Below are positions 17,059-24,847 of a stretch of DNA of 64,000 nt, piece by piece (positions within the stretch are counted from its first letter, which is position 1; every line of letters begins with the position of its first letter). Source of the DNA: Fen-183 sp963809425 (GTDB taxonomy: Bacteria; Acidobacteriota; Thermoanaerobaculia; UBA5066). The position numbers were made by a program, and so were the translations under genes. A model generated the notes under the pieces. That model made no database searches and was not told where the DNA came from. It was given only the letters and a program-made list of their open reading frames with translations. The stretch lies in contig CAWEJK010000004.1 of assembly GCA_963809425.1 (NCBI GenBank), forward strand, positions 1 through 64,000. The letters are read 5' to 3'.

Positions 17059-17976
17059 ATGCTGACTCACAAATACGATTACCGGTCGAATCTCGAAGCG
17101 TCGGAGAAGGTCAACTGGAAGATCGAGGACGTGATCGATGGACGGACGTTCGACTTCGGGAAGCCGTTCCTGCCGGAATCGTTCGCGGCCGCGAACGGCA
17201 TCCGCTGTCTGAGCGCCGCGGAAAAGCTGAAGCTCAACCAGATCCGCGGCTTCACCTACCTGTACCTCTTCGGCCTCGTCGAGGAGTACATCCTGCCTTC
17301 GGTGATCGAGCACGCCGAGGGCAGCGTGCACGGCGACGATTACGAGATGCGCGCGCTCCTGCGCTTCGCCGAGGAGGAAGCGAAGCACATCCAGCTCTTC
17401 AAGTGGTTCGTGAAGGAGTTCGAGAAGGGGTTCGGCACGCCCTGCGGCGCCATCGGACCGGCGAAGGAGATCGCGGCCGCCATCCTCAACCACTCCCGGC
17501 TGGGCGTGTTCCTGGCCACCCTGCACATCGAATGGATGTCGCAGAGGCACTTCGTGGAGAGCGTGAAGGACAACGCGGCCGAGCGGCTCGATCCGCTCTT
17601 CTGCAGCCTGCTCAAGCACCACTGGCTCGAGGAGAGCCAGCACGCCAAGCTCGACACGCTCATCATCGACAAGATCGCGAGCGCGCTCGAGCCGGCGAAG
17701 ATCGAAGCGGGCATCGACGACTACATGGACATCGGCAAGCTGCTCGACGGAGGCCTGGCCGCGCAGGTGCAGCTCGACCTCGTGAGCCTCGAGAAGGCGA
17801 TCGGGCGCACGCTTTCCGGCGAGGAGAAGGCCGAGATCGAGGAGGCGCAGACGAAGGCGTACCGCCGGACGTTCCTCGCCAGCGGCATGACCCACCCGAA
17901 CTTCGACGAGAGCCTGCGCGAGCTGAGCGCCCGGGGCCACGAGCGGGTCGGAGAGCTCGCGCGCGCCGTCGCCTGA
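17059..17976 (+). CDS. Ferritin-like diiron protein
   Basis: 305 aa, all-helical. Two E-x-x-H motifs in four-helix-bundle context are visible, EEEAKHIQLF (about residues 96-105) and LEESQHAKLD (about 193-202), with a further Glu in LVEEYILPS, matching non-heme diiron oxygenases/oxidases of the AurF-like and ferritin-like groups. The substrate is unknown. GGAGG lies ten bases before the ATG. Divergent from the hydrolase-LuxR gene and convergent with fabG; it belongs to the block interrupting the fab operon. Confidence 0.7.
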   Translation: MLTHKYDYRSNLEASEKVNWKIEDVIDGRTFDFGKPFLPESFAAANGIRCLSAAEKLKLNQIRGFTYLYLFGLVEEYILPSVIEHAEGSVHGDDYEMRALLRFAEEEAKHIQLFKWFVKEFEKGFGTPCGAIGPAKEIAAAILNHSRLGVFLATLHIEWMSQRHFVESVKDNAAERLDPLFCSLLKHHWLEESQHAKLDTLIIDKIASALEPAKIEAGIDDYMDIGKLLDGGLAAQVQLDLVSLEKAIGRTLSGEEKAEIEEAQTKAYRRTFLASGMTHPNFDESLRELSARGHERVGELARAVA

Positions 17977-17985
17977 CGAGGCGTG

Positions 17986-18744
17986 CTATCCGATGTAGAG
18001 GCCGCCGCTCACGTTGAGACAGGTCCCGGTCACGTAGGCGGCGGCGTCGGACGCCAGATAGACGACCGCCGCCGCCACGTCGGCGCCCGTCCCGAGCCGT
18101 CCGAGCGCGATCTGGCCCACGAGAGCCTTCTTCTGGTCCTCGTTCAGGACGTCCGTCATGGACGTCTCGATGTAGCCCGGCGCGACGGCGTTCACCGTGA
18201 TTCCTCTCGAGCCGATCTCGCGCGCGAGGGCCTTCGTGAACCCCACGACTCCGGCCTTCGCCGCGGCGTAATTCGTCTGCCCGGCGTTCCCCATGAGTCC
18301 CACGACGGACGTGATGTTCACGATGCGGCCGGGAACCCGCTTCTTGAGCATGACCTTCGCGGCTTCCTGTGCGCACAGAAAGACGCCGGTGAGGTCCGTC
18401 GCGAGGACCCTGTCCCAGGACTCTTTCGACATGCGCAGGATGAGGCCGTCGTCCGTGATGCCCGCGTTGTTCACGAGGATGTCGAGCTTGCCGTGTCTCT
18501 CCACGACCGCTTTGAAGGCCGCCGCGACGGAAGCCGGATCGCCGACGTCGAGGCGCAGGGCTTCGGCCTTACCGCCCGCGGCCGCGATCGCCCCGGCGAC
18601 CGCGGCGGCCTTCTCCTCTCCGCGGGCGGCGACGACGACGTGGGCGCCGGCCGAGGCGAGCGCCTTCGCGATCGACTCCCCGATTCCCTGCGAACCGCCC
18701 GTCACGAGCGCGATCTTCCCCTCGAGCGAGAACGAAAGAGCCAT
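17986..18744 (-). CDS. fabG: 3-oxoacyl-ACP reductase (FabG)
   Basis: 252-aa short-chain dehydrogenase reducing 3-oxoacyl-ACP with NADPH. TGGSQGIG binds the cofactor, NNAG is present, and the Ser-Tyr-Lys set is NITSVVG plus NYAAAKAG. It is the last member of the plsX-fabH-fabD-fabG run; acpP, which normally follows directly, is 6.2 kb further on. 18 bases separate it from fabD. Confidence 0.95.
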   Translation of the reverse strand: MALSFSLEGKIALVTGGSQGIGESIAKALASAGAHVVVAARGEEKAAAVAGAIAAAGGKAEALRLDVGDPASVAAAFKAVVERHGKLDILVNNAGITDDGLILRMSKESWDRVLATDLTGVFLCAQEAAKVMLKKRVPGRIVNITSVVGLMGNAGQTNYAAAKAGVVGFTKALAREIGSRGITVNAVAPGYIETSMTDVLNEDQKKALVGQIALGRLGTGADVAAAVVYLASDAAAYVTGTCLNVSGGLYIG

Positions 18745-18762
18745 CTGAGCTTCCTTTCTCCG

Positions 18763-19692
18763 TCAGACGAACGTCAGGAGCGCCTCGGCCGTGGACGTCG
18801 TCTTTACGGGCCAGTCCTTCGCGATGCGCTTCGCGAGCCCCGCGAGCACGGTGCCGGGCCCGGACTCGACCGCCGAGGGCGCGAGAGCGGCGAGACGCCG
18901 CACGGATTCGACCCATCGCACGGGGGAGCAGATCTGCCGCCGGAGGGATTCGCGCGCGACCTCGGGGTCCGTCGTCTCGAGGGCATCCACGTTCGTGACG
19001 ACCGGGATCGCGAGCGGCCGGAACGGCGCCGCGGCGAGGAAAGGAGCGAGTCTCTCCTCCGCGGGCTTCATGAGCGCGCAGTGGAACGGAGCCGACACCG
19101 GGAGCGGGAGGACGCGCTTCGCGCCCCTCGCCTTCGTGATCTCCCCGGCCTTCGCGACGCCCGCGGCGCTCCCCGCGATGACCGTCTGCTCCGGCGAGTT
19201 GAAGTTCGCCGCCGAGCAGATCTCCCCGGTCGCGGCAGCCGCTTCCGCGCAGGCCTCGGCGACCTCTTCGGGCGCGAGTCCGATGACGGCCGCCATCGCA
19301 CCTTGCCCCGCGGGAACCGCCTCCTGCATGAAGAGGCCCCGGCGCCTCACGAGCACGACGGCGTCCTCGAGCGTCAGCGCCTCCGCCGCGACGAGGGCGG
19401 CATACTCCCCGAGAGAGTGGCCGGCCGCGACCGAGGGCGCGACCCCCCGGGCCTTCAGGACCTCGAAGACGGCGACGGCGTGCGTGAGGACGGCAGGCTG
19501 CGTGACGGCCGTCTGTTTGAGCTCCTCGTCGCTGCCCTCGAAGGAAGTCTTCGAGATCGACAGGCCGAGAGGCGCGAGCGCGGCGTCCGCGCGCTCGTAG
19601 ACGCGCCTCGCCTCGGGGAAACCGCCGGCCAGGTCCTTTCCCATTCCCGAAAACTGCGACCCCTGCCCGGGGAAGAGAAAGGCGACGCTCAA
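18763..19692 (-). CDS. fabD: Malonyl-CoA:ACP transacylase (FabD)
   Basis: 309 aa; loads malonate from CoA onto ACP. FLFPGQGSQ opens the protein, the nucleophile is Ser93 in AAGHSLGEY, and the catalytic His is in VSAPFHCALM. Spaced four bases from fabH and 18 from fabG, in the canonical order. Confidence 0.95.
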   Translation of the reverse strand: MSVAFLFPGQGSQFSGMGKDLAGGFPEARRVYERADAALAPLGLSISKTSFEGSDEELKQTAVTQPAVLTHAVAVFEVLKARGVAPSVAAGHSLGEYAALVAAEALTLEDAVVLVRRRGLFMQEAVPAGQGAMAAVIGLAPEEVAEACAEAAAATGEICSAANFNSPEQTVIAGSAAGVAKAGEITKARGAKRVLPLPVSAPFHCALMKPAEERLAPFLAAAPFRPLAIPVVTNVDALETTDPEVARESLRRQICSPVRWVESVRRLAALAPSAVESGPGTVLAGLAKRIAKDWPVKTTSTAEALLTFV

Positions 19693-19696
19693 CGCG

Positions 19697-20680
19697 TCAC
19701 CATCGGACGAGCGCGGCGCCCCAGGTCAGGCCTCCGCCGAAGGCGGTGATGAGGATGAGATCGCCGCGCTTCAGGCGGCCATCGCGCGCGTATTCGTCGA
19801 GCGCGATCGGAATCGAGGCGGAGCTCGTGTTCCCGTAGCGCCCGATGTTGTTCATGCAGCGCTCCGGCGGAATCTGGAGCCGCTCGGCCGTGGCGGTGAG
19901 GATCCGCTCGTTCGCCTGATGCGGGAGAAGCCAGTCCACGTCGGCGCTCGTGAAGCCGCTCTCCGCGAGGACGACCTTGCTGACCTCCACCATCGATCGG
20001 ATCGCGACCTTGAACGTCTCGCCGCCCTTCATCTGGATGTACATGAGGCTCTTGTCGACGGACTCGGGACGATTCGGCGGAAACGTGGATCCCCCGCCGG
20101 GCATCGAGATGAACGGCGCTCCCTCTCCGTCCGAGCGGATCGAGGTGGAAAGGACGCCGTGGTCGGCCTTCGTCGCCTTGAGAACCGTCGCGCCCGCGCC
20201 GTCCCCGAAGAGGATGCACGTGCCGCGGTCGGTGTAGTCCACGAATCGGGTCAGGAACTCGGCGCCGACGAGGAGGATGTTCTTCGCCTTGCCCGACTGG
20301 ATGAGCCCGTCCGCCACGTGAAGCCCGTAGAGCCAGCCCGAGCAGGCGGCGTTCAGGTCGAACGCGGCGGCCTTCTTCGCGCCGAGCTTGTGCTGCACGA
20401 CCGGGGCGGCGCCCGGGATCAGGTGGTCGGGCGTGCAGGTCGACAGGATGATCGTGTCGAGGTCGGCCGCCGCGATTCCCGCGTCTTGAAGCGCGGGCAG
20501 CGCCGCGCGCACGCAGAAGTCCGAGAGGATGTCGCCTTCCTGGACCACGCGCCGCTCGCGAATGCCCGTCCGCGACGTGATCCACTCGTCGGAAGTCTCG
20601 ACCATCTTCGTCAGGTCGGCGTTCGTCAGGACCCTTTCGGGAACGGCCCGGCCGGTGCCGGCGATCGTGGCGTGAAACAT
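19697..20680 (-). CDS. fabH: 3-oxoacyl-ACP synthase III (FabH)
   Basis: 327-aa initiating condensing enzyme using acyl-CoA and malonyl-ACP. The triad is Cys113 in NAACSGWLYG, His254 in LLPHQANERI and Asn284 in IGRYGNTSS. The ATG at 20680 is chosen over the 43-codon upstream extension because GGAGG lies just before it and MFHATIAGTG is the family N-terminus. Confidence 0.95.
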   Translation of the reverse strand: MFHATIAGTGRAVPERVLTNADLTKMVETSDEWITSRTGIRERRVVQEGDILSDFCVRAALPALQDAGIAAADLDTIILSTCTPDHLIPGAAPVVQHKLGAKKAAAFDLNAACSGWLYGLHVADGLIQSGKAKNILLVGAEFLTRFVDYTDRGTCILFGDGAGATVLKATKADHGVLSTSIRSDGEGAPFISMPGGGSTFPPNRPESVDKSLMYIQMKGGETFKVAIRSMVEVSKVVLAESGFTSADVDWLLPHQANERILTATAERLQIPPERCMNNIGRYGNTSSASIPIALDEYARDGRLKRGDLILITAFGGGLTWGAALVRW

Positions 20681-20711
20681 CGTTCCTCCGTGAAGACGCG
20701 ATGCCGGAATG

Positions 20712-21722
20712 TTACCGGGAGAGCGGCGGCGGCGCGAACGTGAGCGCGCGTTCGCGGATTTTCTCGGGAATCCCCCGCCGGACGAATTCGTCGGCGGCAC
20801 GAATGGCATTGCGCACGGCCTTCGCGTTCGAGCGCCCGTGCCCGATGAAACAGGCCCCGTTCACGCCCAGGAGCGGCGCGCCGCCGTATTCGCTGTAGTC
20901 GAGACGTTTCTTGAAGGAACGGAAGGCGTCCTTGGAGAGCAGGAAGCCCATCGACGCCTGGATGCTGCGCGTGATCTCCTGTTTGAGCGCCTCCTCCACG
21001 AGGTGCGCGAGGCTCTCGGAGACCTTGAGGATGACGTTTCCCGTGAATCCGTCCGTGACGATGACGTCGACGTCGCCCCCGTAGACGTCGCGGCCCTCGA
21101 CGTTCCCGACGAAACGGAGACCGGACTCCTTCAGGAGGCGGAACGACTCCTTCACGATGTCCGTGCCCTTGCCCTCCTCCTCGCCCACGGACATGAGGCC
21201 GATCTTCGGCTTCTCGATCCCGAGGACCTCCTGGGCGAAGAAGTGCCCCATGAGGGCGAACTCGCGGTAGTGCTCGGGGCGGCAATTCACGTTCGCCCCG
21301 ACGTCGAGGAGAACGCGCTTGCGGTCGAGGCCCGGCAGCACGGTGGCGAGGGCCGGCCGGTCGATGCCCTCGACGACGCCCATGATCATCTTCGCGACGA
21401 CCATCGCGGCGCCCGTGTGCCCGGCCGTGAACACCCCCTTCGCGCGGCCGTCGCGGACGCACTCGGCGGCAATCCGGATGGACGCGCGGCGCTTCTTGCG
21501 GATCGGGGTGATGGAGGGCTCGTCGAACAGGACGACTTCGTCCGCCTCGACGACGCCGATGCGGCTTCCGCTGTAAGCGGCCTTGTGGAGCTCGGATTCG
21601 ATCTCGCGCCGCTTGCCGACGAGCAGCGTGTCGAGGCCGAAATCGACCGCCGCCGCGACCGCGCCTTCCACGTTGACGCGGGGGGCGTGGTCGCCCCCCA
21701 TGGCGTCGACGGCGATCGTCAA
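20712..21722 (-). CDS. plsX: Phosphate acyltransferase (PlsX)
   Basis: 336 aa; makes acyl-phosphate from acyl-ACP for phospholipid synthesis. IAVDAMGGDHAP at the N-terminus, TAGHTGA and VTDGFTGNV are family signatures. The start lies one base from the rpmF stop, and fabH begins 31 bases after its end, as in the classical rpmF-plsX-fab operon. Confidence 0.95.
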   Translation of the reverse strand: MTIAVDAMGGDHAPRVNVEGAVAAAVDFGLDTLLVGKRREIESELHKAAYSGSRIGVVEADEVVLFDEPSITPIRKKRRASIRIAAECVRDGRAKGVFTAGHTGAAMVVAKMIMGVVEGIDRPALATVLPGLDRKRVLLDVGANVNCRPEHYREFALMGHFFAQEVLGIEKPKIGLMSVGEEEGKGTDIVKESFRLLKESGLRFVGNVEGRDVYGGDVDVIVTDGFTGNVILKVSESLAHLVEEALKQEITRSIQASMGFLLSKDAFRSFKKRLDYSEYGGAPLLGVNGACFIGHGRSNAKAVRNAIRAADEFVRRGIPEKIRERALTFAPPPLSR

Positions 21723-22513
21723 GTCAGGCCTTCTCGGCTCCGCTCATGACTTCCCGCCCCTTGTAGTGACCGCAGGACGGGCACACCCGGTGCGGCAGCT
21801 TCTCCGTGCCGCAATTCGTGCAGGTGGAGGTCTGCTTGGGCTTCAGGAAATCGTGGGCACGGCGCAGGTCGCGACGCGTTTTGCTGTGGCGGTGTTTTGG
21901 ATTCGGCATGGCGGTCTCCTGTGACGGTCACACGCTGCGGCGCGGACGCGAAAAATCGTGGCTTCAGTGCCCGGGTTCGAGAAGAGTCCGGGAGCGTTTT
22001 CCAGCGCTCGTCCGCCGGAGGCTTGCAGGCGCACGGAACGAGGTTCCGGTCGGCCCCGCACATCGGGCACAGCCCGCGGCAGTCTTCGCGGCAGAGGGCC
22101 TTGAGCGGAAGCTCGAGCTGCACCTGCTCCTCGACGAGAGCGTCGAAAGGAACGACGAGGTCGTCGTAGTACAGCACGTCGAGATCCGCCGCCAGGAGCT
22201 CGAGGCCGTCCTCGGGGTCGCCCTTCGCCTGCTTCTCCTCCCGCGGTTTCGCGTGCGCGGGAGCGAAGAGCCAGTAGGCTTCGCTCGAACGGCGGAAAGA
22301 GACGGGGGCGAGGCAGCGCGCGCACGCCGTGACGCCGTCGAAAACGACACGGCCGTTCAGGACGAAGCCGGGCTCCTGGCGCTCGAGGCGGCCGGTAAAG
22401 GACACGGCCGAGAGCGACACGAGCTCGGGACGCGCGAGATCGGCGGCCGGAAAGTCGAACTGATGAGAAAGATCAATCGGCTCGTCGAAAGCCGCTTCGA
22501 GGTTCAGATCCAT
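21719..22513 (-). CDS. yceD: DUF177/YceD family protein with over-long C-terminus
   Basis: The family protein upstream of rpmF, implicated in 23S rRNA metabolism/ribosome assembly. The first ~172 residues match: paired cysteines in CARCLAPVSF and CREDCRGLCPMCG, ending near DERWKTL. No stop occurs there; the frame stays open for about 90 more residues across the whole of rpmF to 21719, giving 264 aa. The tail is basic and low-complexity, so it is more likely a missed stop or small frameshift than a real domain. Start ATG at 22513 with GGAGGAG upstream; the 20 codons before it are not family-like. Confidence 0.75.
   Translation of the reverse strand: MDLNLEAAFDEPIDLSHQFDFPAADLARPELVSLSAVSFTGRLERQEPGFVLNGRVVFDGVTACARCLAPVSFRRSSEAYWLFAPAHAKPREEKQAKGDPEDGLELLAADLDVLYYDDLVVPFDALVEEQVQLELPLKALCREDCRGLCPMCGADRNLVPCACKPPADERWKTLPDSSRTRALKPRFFASAPQRVTVTGDRHAESKTPPQQNASRPAPCPRFPEAQADLHLHELRHGEAAAPGVPVLRSLQGAGSHERSREGLT
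21724..21909 (-). CDS. rpmF: Ribosomal protein bL32
   Basis: 61 aa, MPNPKHRHSKTRRD start, zinc-ribbon cysteines in CTNCGTEK and CPSCGHYKG. A four-cysteine (zinc-binding) bL32. It lies entirely within the open frame of the upstream DUF177 gene but in a different frame. Confidence 0.95.
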   Translation of the reverse strand: MPNPKHRHSKTRRDLRRAHDFLKPKQTSTCTNCGTEKLPHRVCPSCGHYKGREVMSGAEKA

Positions 22514-22520
22514 GGGAAAA

Positions 22521-22557
22521 GGCTCCTCCGCAACGAAGAGGAGCCGCGGAATATAAC
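22521..22557. promoter_or_regulatory. Divergent promoter region with 8-bp inverted repeat and TATAAC box
   Basis: GGCTCCTC (22521-22528) and GAGGAGCC (22538-22545) form an inverted repeat that includes the Shine-Dalgarno of yceD on the minus strand. TATAAC at 22552-22557 precedes the plus-strand glycosyltransferase ATG (22566) by eight bases, with no ribosome-binding site between. The palindrome could be an operator or merely a hairpin. Confidence 0.35.
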
Positions 22558-22565
22558 ATGGAAGC

Positions 22566-23651
22566 ATGCGCATCGCCGTCGACGCGCGCCCGCTCGAGGA
22601 GCGTCCGACTGGCGTTGGCCGCTACCTCGACGGGCTGCTCTCCGCCTGGGTTCGAGCCCGGCCCGAGGACAGCTTCGTCCTCCTGTCGCCGCGCCGGGTC
22701 CACGTGTCCGCACGGCTGGAAGGCCATGCGTCCGTGGTTTCCTCCAGCGCGCTCCCGGGCACGATCTGGCTGCAGACGGCCGCCGGCCCGGCAGCCCGCC
22801 GCGCCGGGGCCGACGCGTTCCTCGGGAGCCTCGGCATCCTGCCCCTCGCATCCGGGCTCCCCGGCGTCGCGACCGTGCACGATCTCACGCCGATCCTCTT
22901 CCCCGAGTGGCACGCGCGGAAGAACCGTCTCGGCTTCACGCCGTTCATCGGCGCGACCGTGAGGCGCGCGCGGCGGATCGCGGCCGTGTCGGAGGCCACG
23001 CGGCGGGACCTCGTGGCCGCGTTCCCGGACGCGGCCGGCAAGACGCGCGTCGTGCACAACGGCATCGAGCCCGAGGCGCCCGGCGCGGGGGGCGAGGCGC
23101 CGCACGGCGGGCGGCCCTACGTCCTTTACGTGGGAACGCTCGAGCCGCGCAAGAACGTCGTCCGGCTCGTCGCGGCGATGGAGACGATCTGGGACCGGCG
23201 CCCGGAATTCCCCGACCTCGTCCTCGCGGGCGGGGTGGGCTGGGGGATGGGAGGCTTTGCGGAGAGCGTCGCGCGTTCGAGGCACGCGAATCGCATCACG
23301 CTCGCGGGCTATCTCGGCGGCGGCGAGAGGGCGCGCTGGCTGAGGGACGCGCGGGTCTTCGCGTACCCGAGCCTGTACGAAGGCTTCGGTCTTCCGCCCC
23401 TCGAGGCCATGGCGCAGGGCACGCCCGTCGTGGGCTCGTCGATGTCGTCGCTGCCGGAGGTCATGGGCGGCGCCGGCCTTCTGCCCGACCCCACGAGCGT
23501 TCCGGAGATCGCACAGGCCCTCGAGCAGGCGCACGACGACGCCGGGTTCCGGCGGCGCGCGGCCGTCGAAGGCCCGCGACGCGCCGCCGGCTTCACGTGG
23601 GCGGCGGCCGCCGCGAAGATGCGAATCCTCTTCGAGGAGGCGCTCGCGTGA
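22566..23651 (+). CDS. Family GT4 glycosyltransferase
   Basis: 361 aa, two Rossmann-like domains (GT-B). MRIAVDARPLEERPTGVGRY is the acceptor-domain opening; VLYVGTLEPRKNV and the donor-binding EGFGLPPLEAMA (E-x7-E) mark a retaining nucleotide-sugar transferase, probably mannosyl or rhamnosyl. First gene of a four-gene exopolysaccharide operon; its TGA overlaps the next GTG by four bases. Confidence 0.9.
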   Translation: MRIAVDARPLEERPTGVGRYLDGLLSAWVRARPEDSFVLLSPRRVHVSARLEGHASVVSSSALPGTIWLQTAAGPAARRAGADAFLGSLGILPLASGLPGVATVHDLTPILFPEWHARKNRLGFTPFIGATVRRARRIAAVSEATRRDLVAAFPDAAGKTRVVHNGIEPEAPGAGGEAPHGGRPYVLYVGTLEPRKNVVRLVAAMETIWDRRPEFPDLVLAGGVGWGMGGFAESVARSRHANRITLAGYLGGGERARWLRDARVFAYPSLYEGFGLPPLEAMAQGTPVVGSSMSSLPEVMGGAGLLPDPTSVPEIAQALEQAHDDAGFRRRAAVEGPRRAAGFTWAAAAAKMRILFEEALA

Positions 23652-24847
23652 CGGCGGGCGGAAGGCGGATTCTCCTCGACGCGCGCAAGGCGCGCGACTT
23701 CGGGATCGGCACGTACATCCGCGGGCTGCTCGGCGGCCTCGCGGGGCTCGGCCGGTTCGACGTCCACGCGCTCGTCCTGCCCGGGGAGGAGGGGCTTCTC
23801 CCTCCGGGAGTCGCCGCGGCGGTCTGCTCCGCCCGCCACTATTCGCCGGGCGAGCTCGTCGCCGTCCGGCGGGCGATCTCGGCGCTCGAGCCCGATGTCT
23901 TTCACGCCCCGCACTACGTCGTCCCGCTCTTTCCGCCGCGGACGACTGTCGTCACGATCCACGACCTCATGCACCTCACGCGGCCGGAGCACGCGGCGCC
24001 CGCGAAACGGACGTATGCGCGGTGGATGATCGGGCGGGCGCTGCGCCTTTCCGCGCGCGTCATCGCGGTGTCGGACGCCACGAAGAAGGAGATTCTTGCT
24101 TTCGGACCCGAGCAAAGCGGCAAGGTCGAGGTAATCCCGAACGGAGTTGAAGAACGATTTTTCTTAGAAGGTGAAGAGAGGACCCGCGCTGCGCGGGCGG
24201 TGCCCGTTGCGGCGCCCTCCCCCTCTTCACCTTTCAAAGAATCTTCCTCTTCCTCCTCTTCTTCTTTCTCTTCGTCCTACCTGCTCTTCCTCGGGAACGA
24301 CAAGCCGCACAAGAACCTCGACGGCCTGCTCCGGGCGTGGCCGCGCGTGCGCGCGGCGCATCCCGATCTGTCGCTCGTCCTCGCGGGTGTGGCGCCGGGC
24401 CGGACCCAGGCTCCCGGCGTTCGGGCTCTCGGCTTCGTGCCGGACTCGGAAGTGCCCGCGCTCGTCGCGGGCGCGCGGGCGCTCGTCCTCCCCTCCTTCG
24501 CCGAGGGCTTCGGCCTGCCGGTCCTCGAGGCGCAGGCGGCCGGTACGCCCGTCGCGTGCTCGGACATTCCGGCTCTCCGTGAAGCGGCCGGCGACGCGGC
24601 GGTGTTCTTCGACCCGCACGACGTCGCTTCGATCGCTGACTCTCTGAACATGTTGCTCGCAGATGAGGAGAAGAGAAGATCTCTTGGAAAGGGGGGACGG
24701 GAGCGCGCGTCACAATTCACCTGGCGGCGCGCGGCGGAGCGCACCGCCAAGGTGTATGAAGAGGTTCTTTCTCCCTCTTCCCCTTTCAAAGAAAACTCTC
24801 CCTCCCCCGAGCCGAAGCGTGACTCGCCGAGCGAGGGCGGCTCGTGA
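23648..24847 (+). CDS. Family GT4 glycosyltransferase with internal serine-rich insert
   Basis: 399 aa, GT-B fold. ILLDARKARDFGIGTYIRGLL opens the N-domain; EGFGLPVLEAQA is the donor motif. Between VIPNGVEERFF and YLLFLGNDKPHKN, normally almost contiguous, lie about 38 residues (EGEERTRAARA...then a run of Ser) coded by a repeat element, and the C-terminus has a second low-complexity tail (SPSSPFKENSPSPEP). GTG start coupled to the preceding gene. Catalytic segments are intact, so activity is likely retained. Same operon as its neighbours. Confidence 0.88.
   Translation: MTAGGRRILLDARKARDFGIGTYIRGLLGGLAGLGRFDVHALVLPGEEGLLPPGVAAAVCSARHYSPGELVAVRRAISALEPDVFHAPHYVVPLFPPRTTVVTIHDLMHLTRPEHAAPAKRTYARWMIGRALRLSARVIAVSDATKKEILAFGPEQSGKVEVIPNGVEERFFLEGEERTRAARAVPVAAPSPSSPFKESSSSSSSSFSSSYLLFLGNDKPHKNLDGLLRAWPRVRAAHPDLSLVLAGVAPGRTQAPGVRALGFVPDSEVPALVAGARALVLPSFAEGFGLPVLEAQAAGTPVACSDIPALREAAGDAAVFFDPHDVASIADSLNMLLADEEKRRSLGKGGRERASQFTWRRAAERTAKVYEEVLSPSSPFKENSPSPEPKRDSPSEGGS
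24156..24280 (+). repeat. Insert D: inverted pair of the purine-rich motif inside a GT4 gene
   Basis: TTCTTAGAAGGTGAAGAG (24161-24178) and its inverse CTCTTCACCTTTCAAAGAA (24223-24241) face each other across a 44-base loop that contains a CCCGCGC-TG-GCGCGGG-like hairpin (24183-24197); a pure pyrimidine run follows to about 24274. In-frame, encoding roughly 38 foreign residues. Confidence 0.7.
24671..24800 (+). repeat. Further motif copies D2 at the 3' end of the GT4 gene
   Basis: GAAGATCTCTTGGAAAGG (24671-24688) matches the purine-rich consensus and overlaps codons for the native segment EEKRRSLGKGG; CCTCTTCCCCTTTCAAAGAA (24775-24794) is a reverse-oriented copy in the non-conserved tail. The two face each other. 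Confidence 0.5.
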
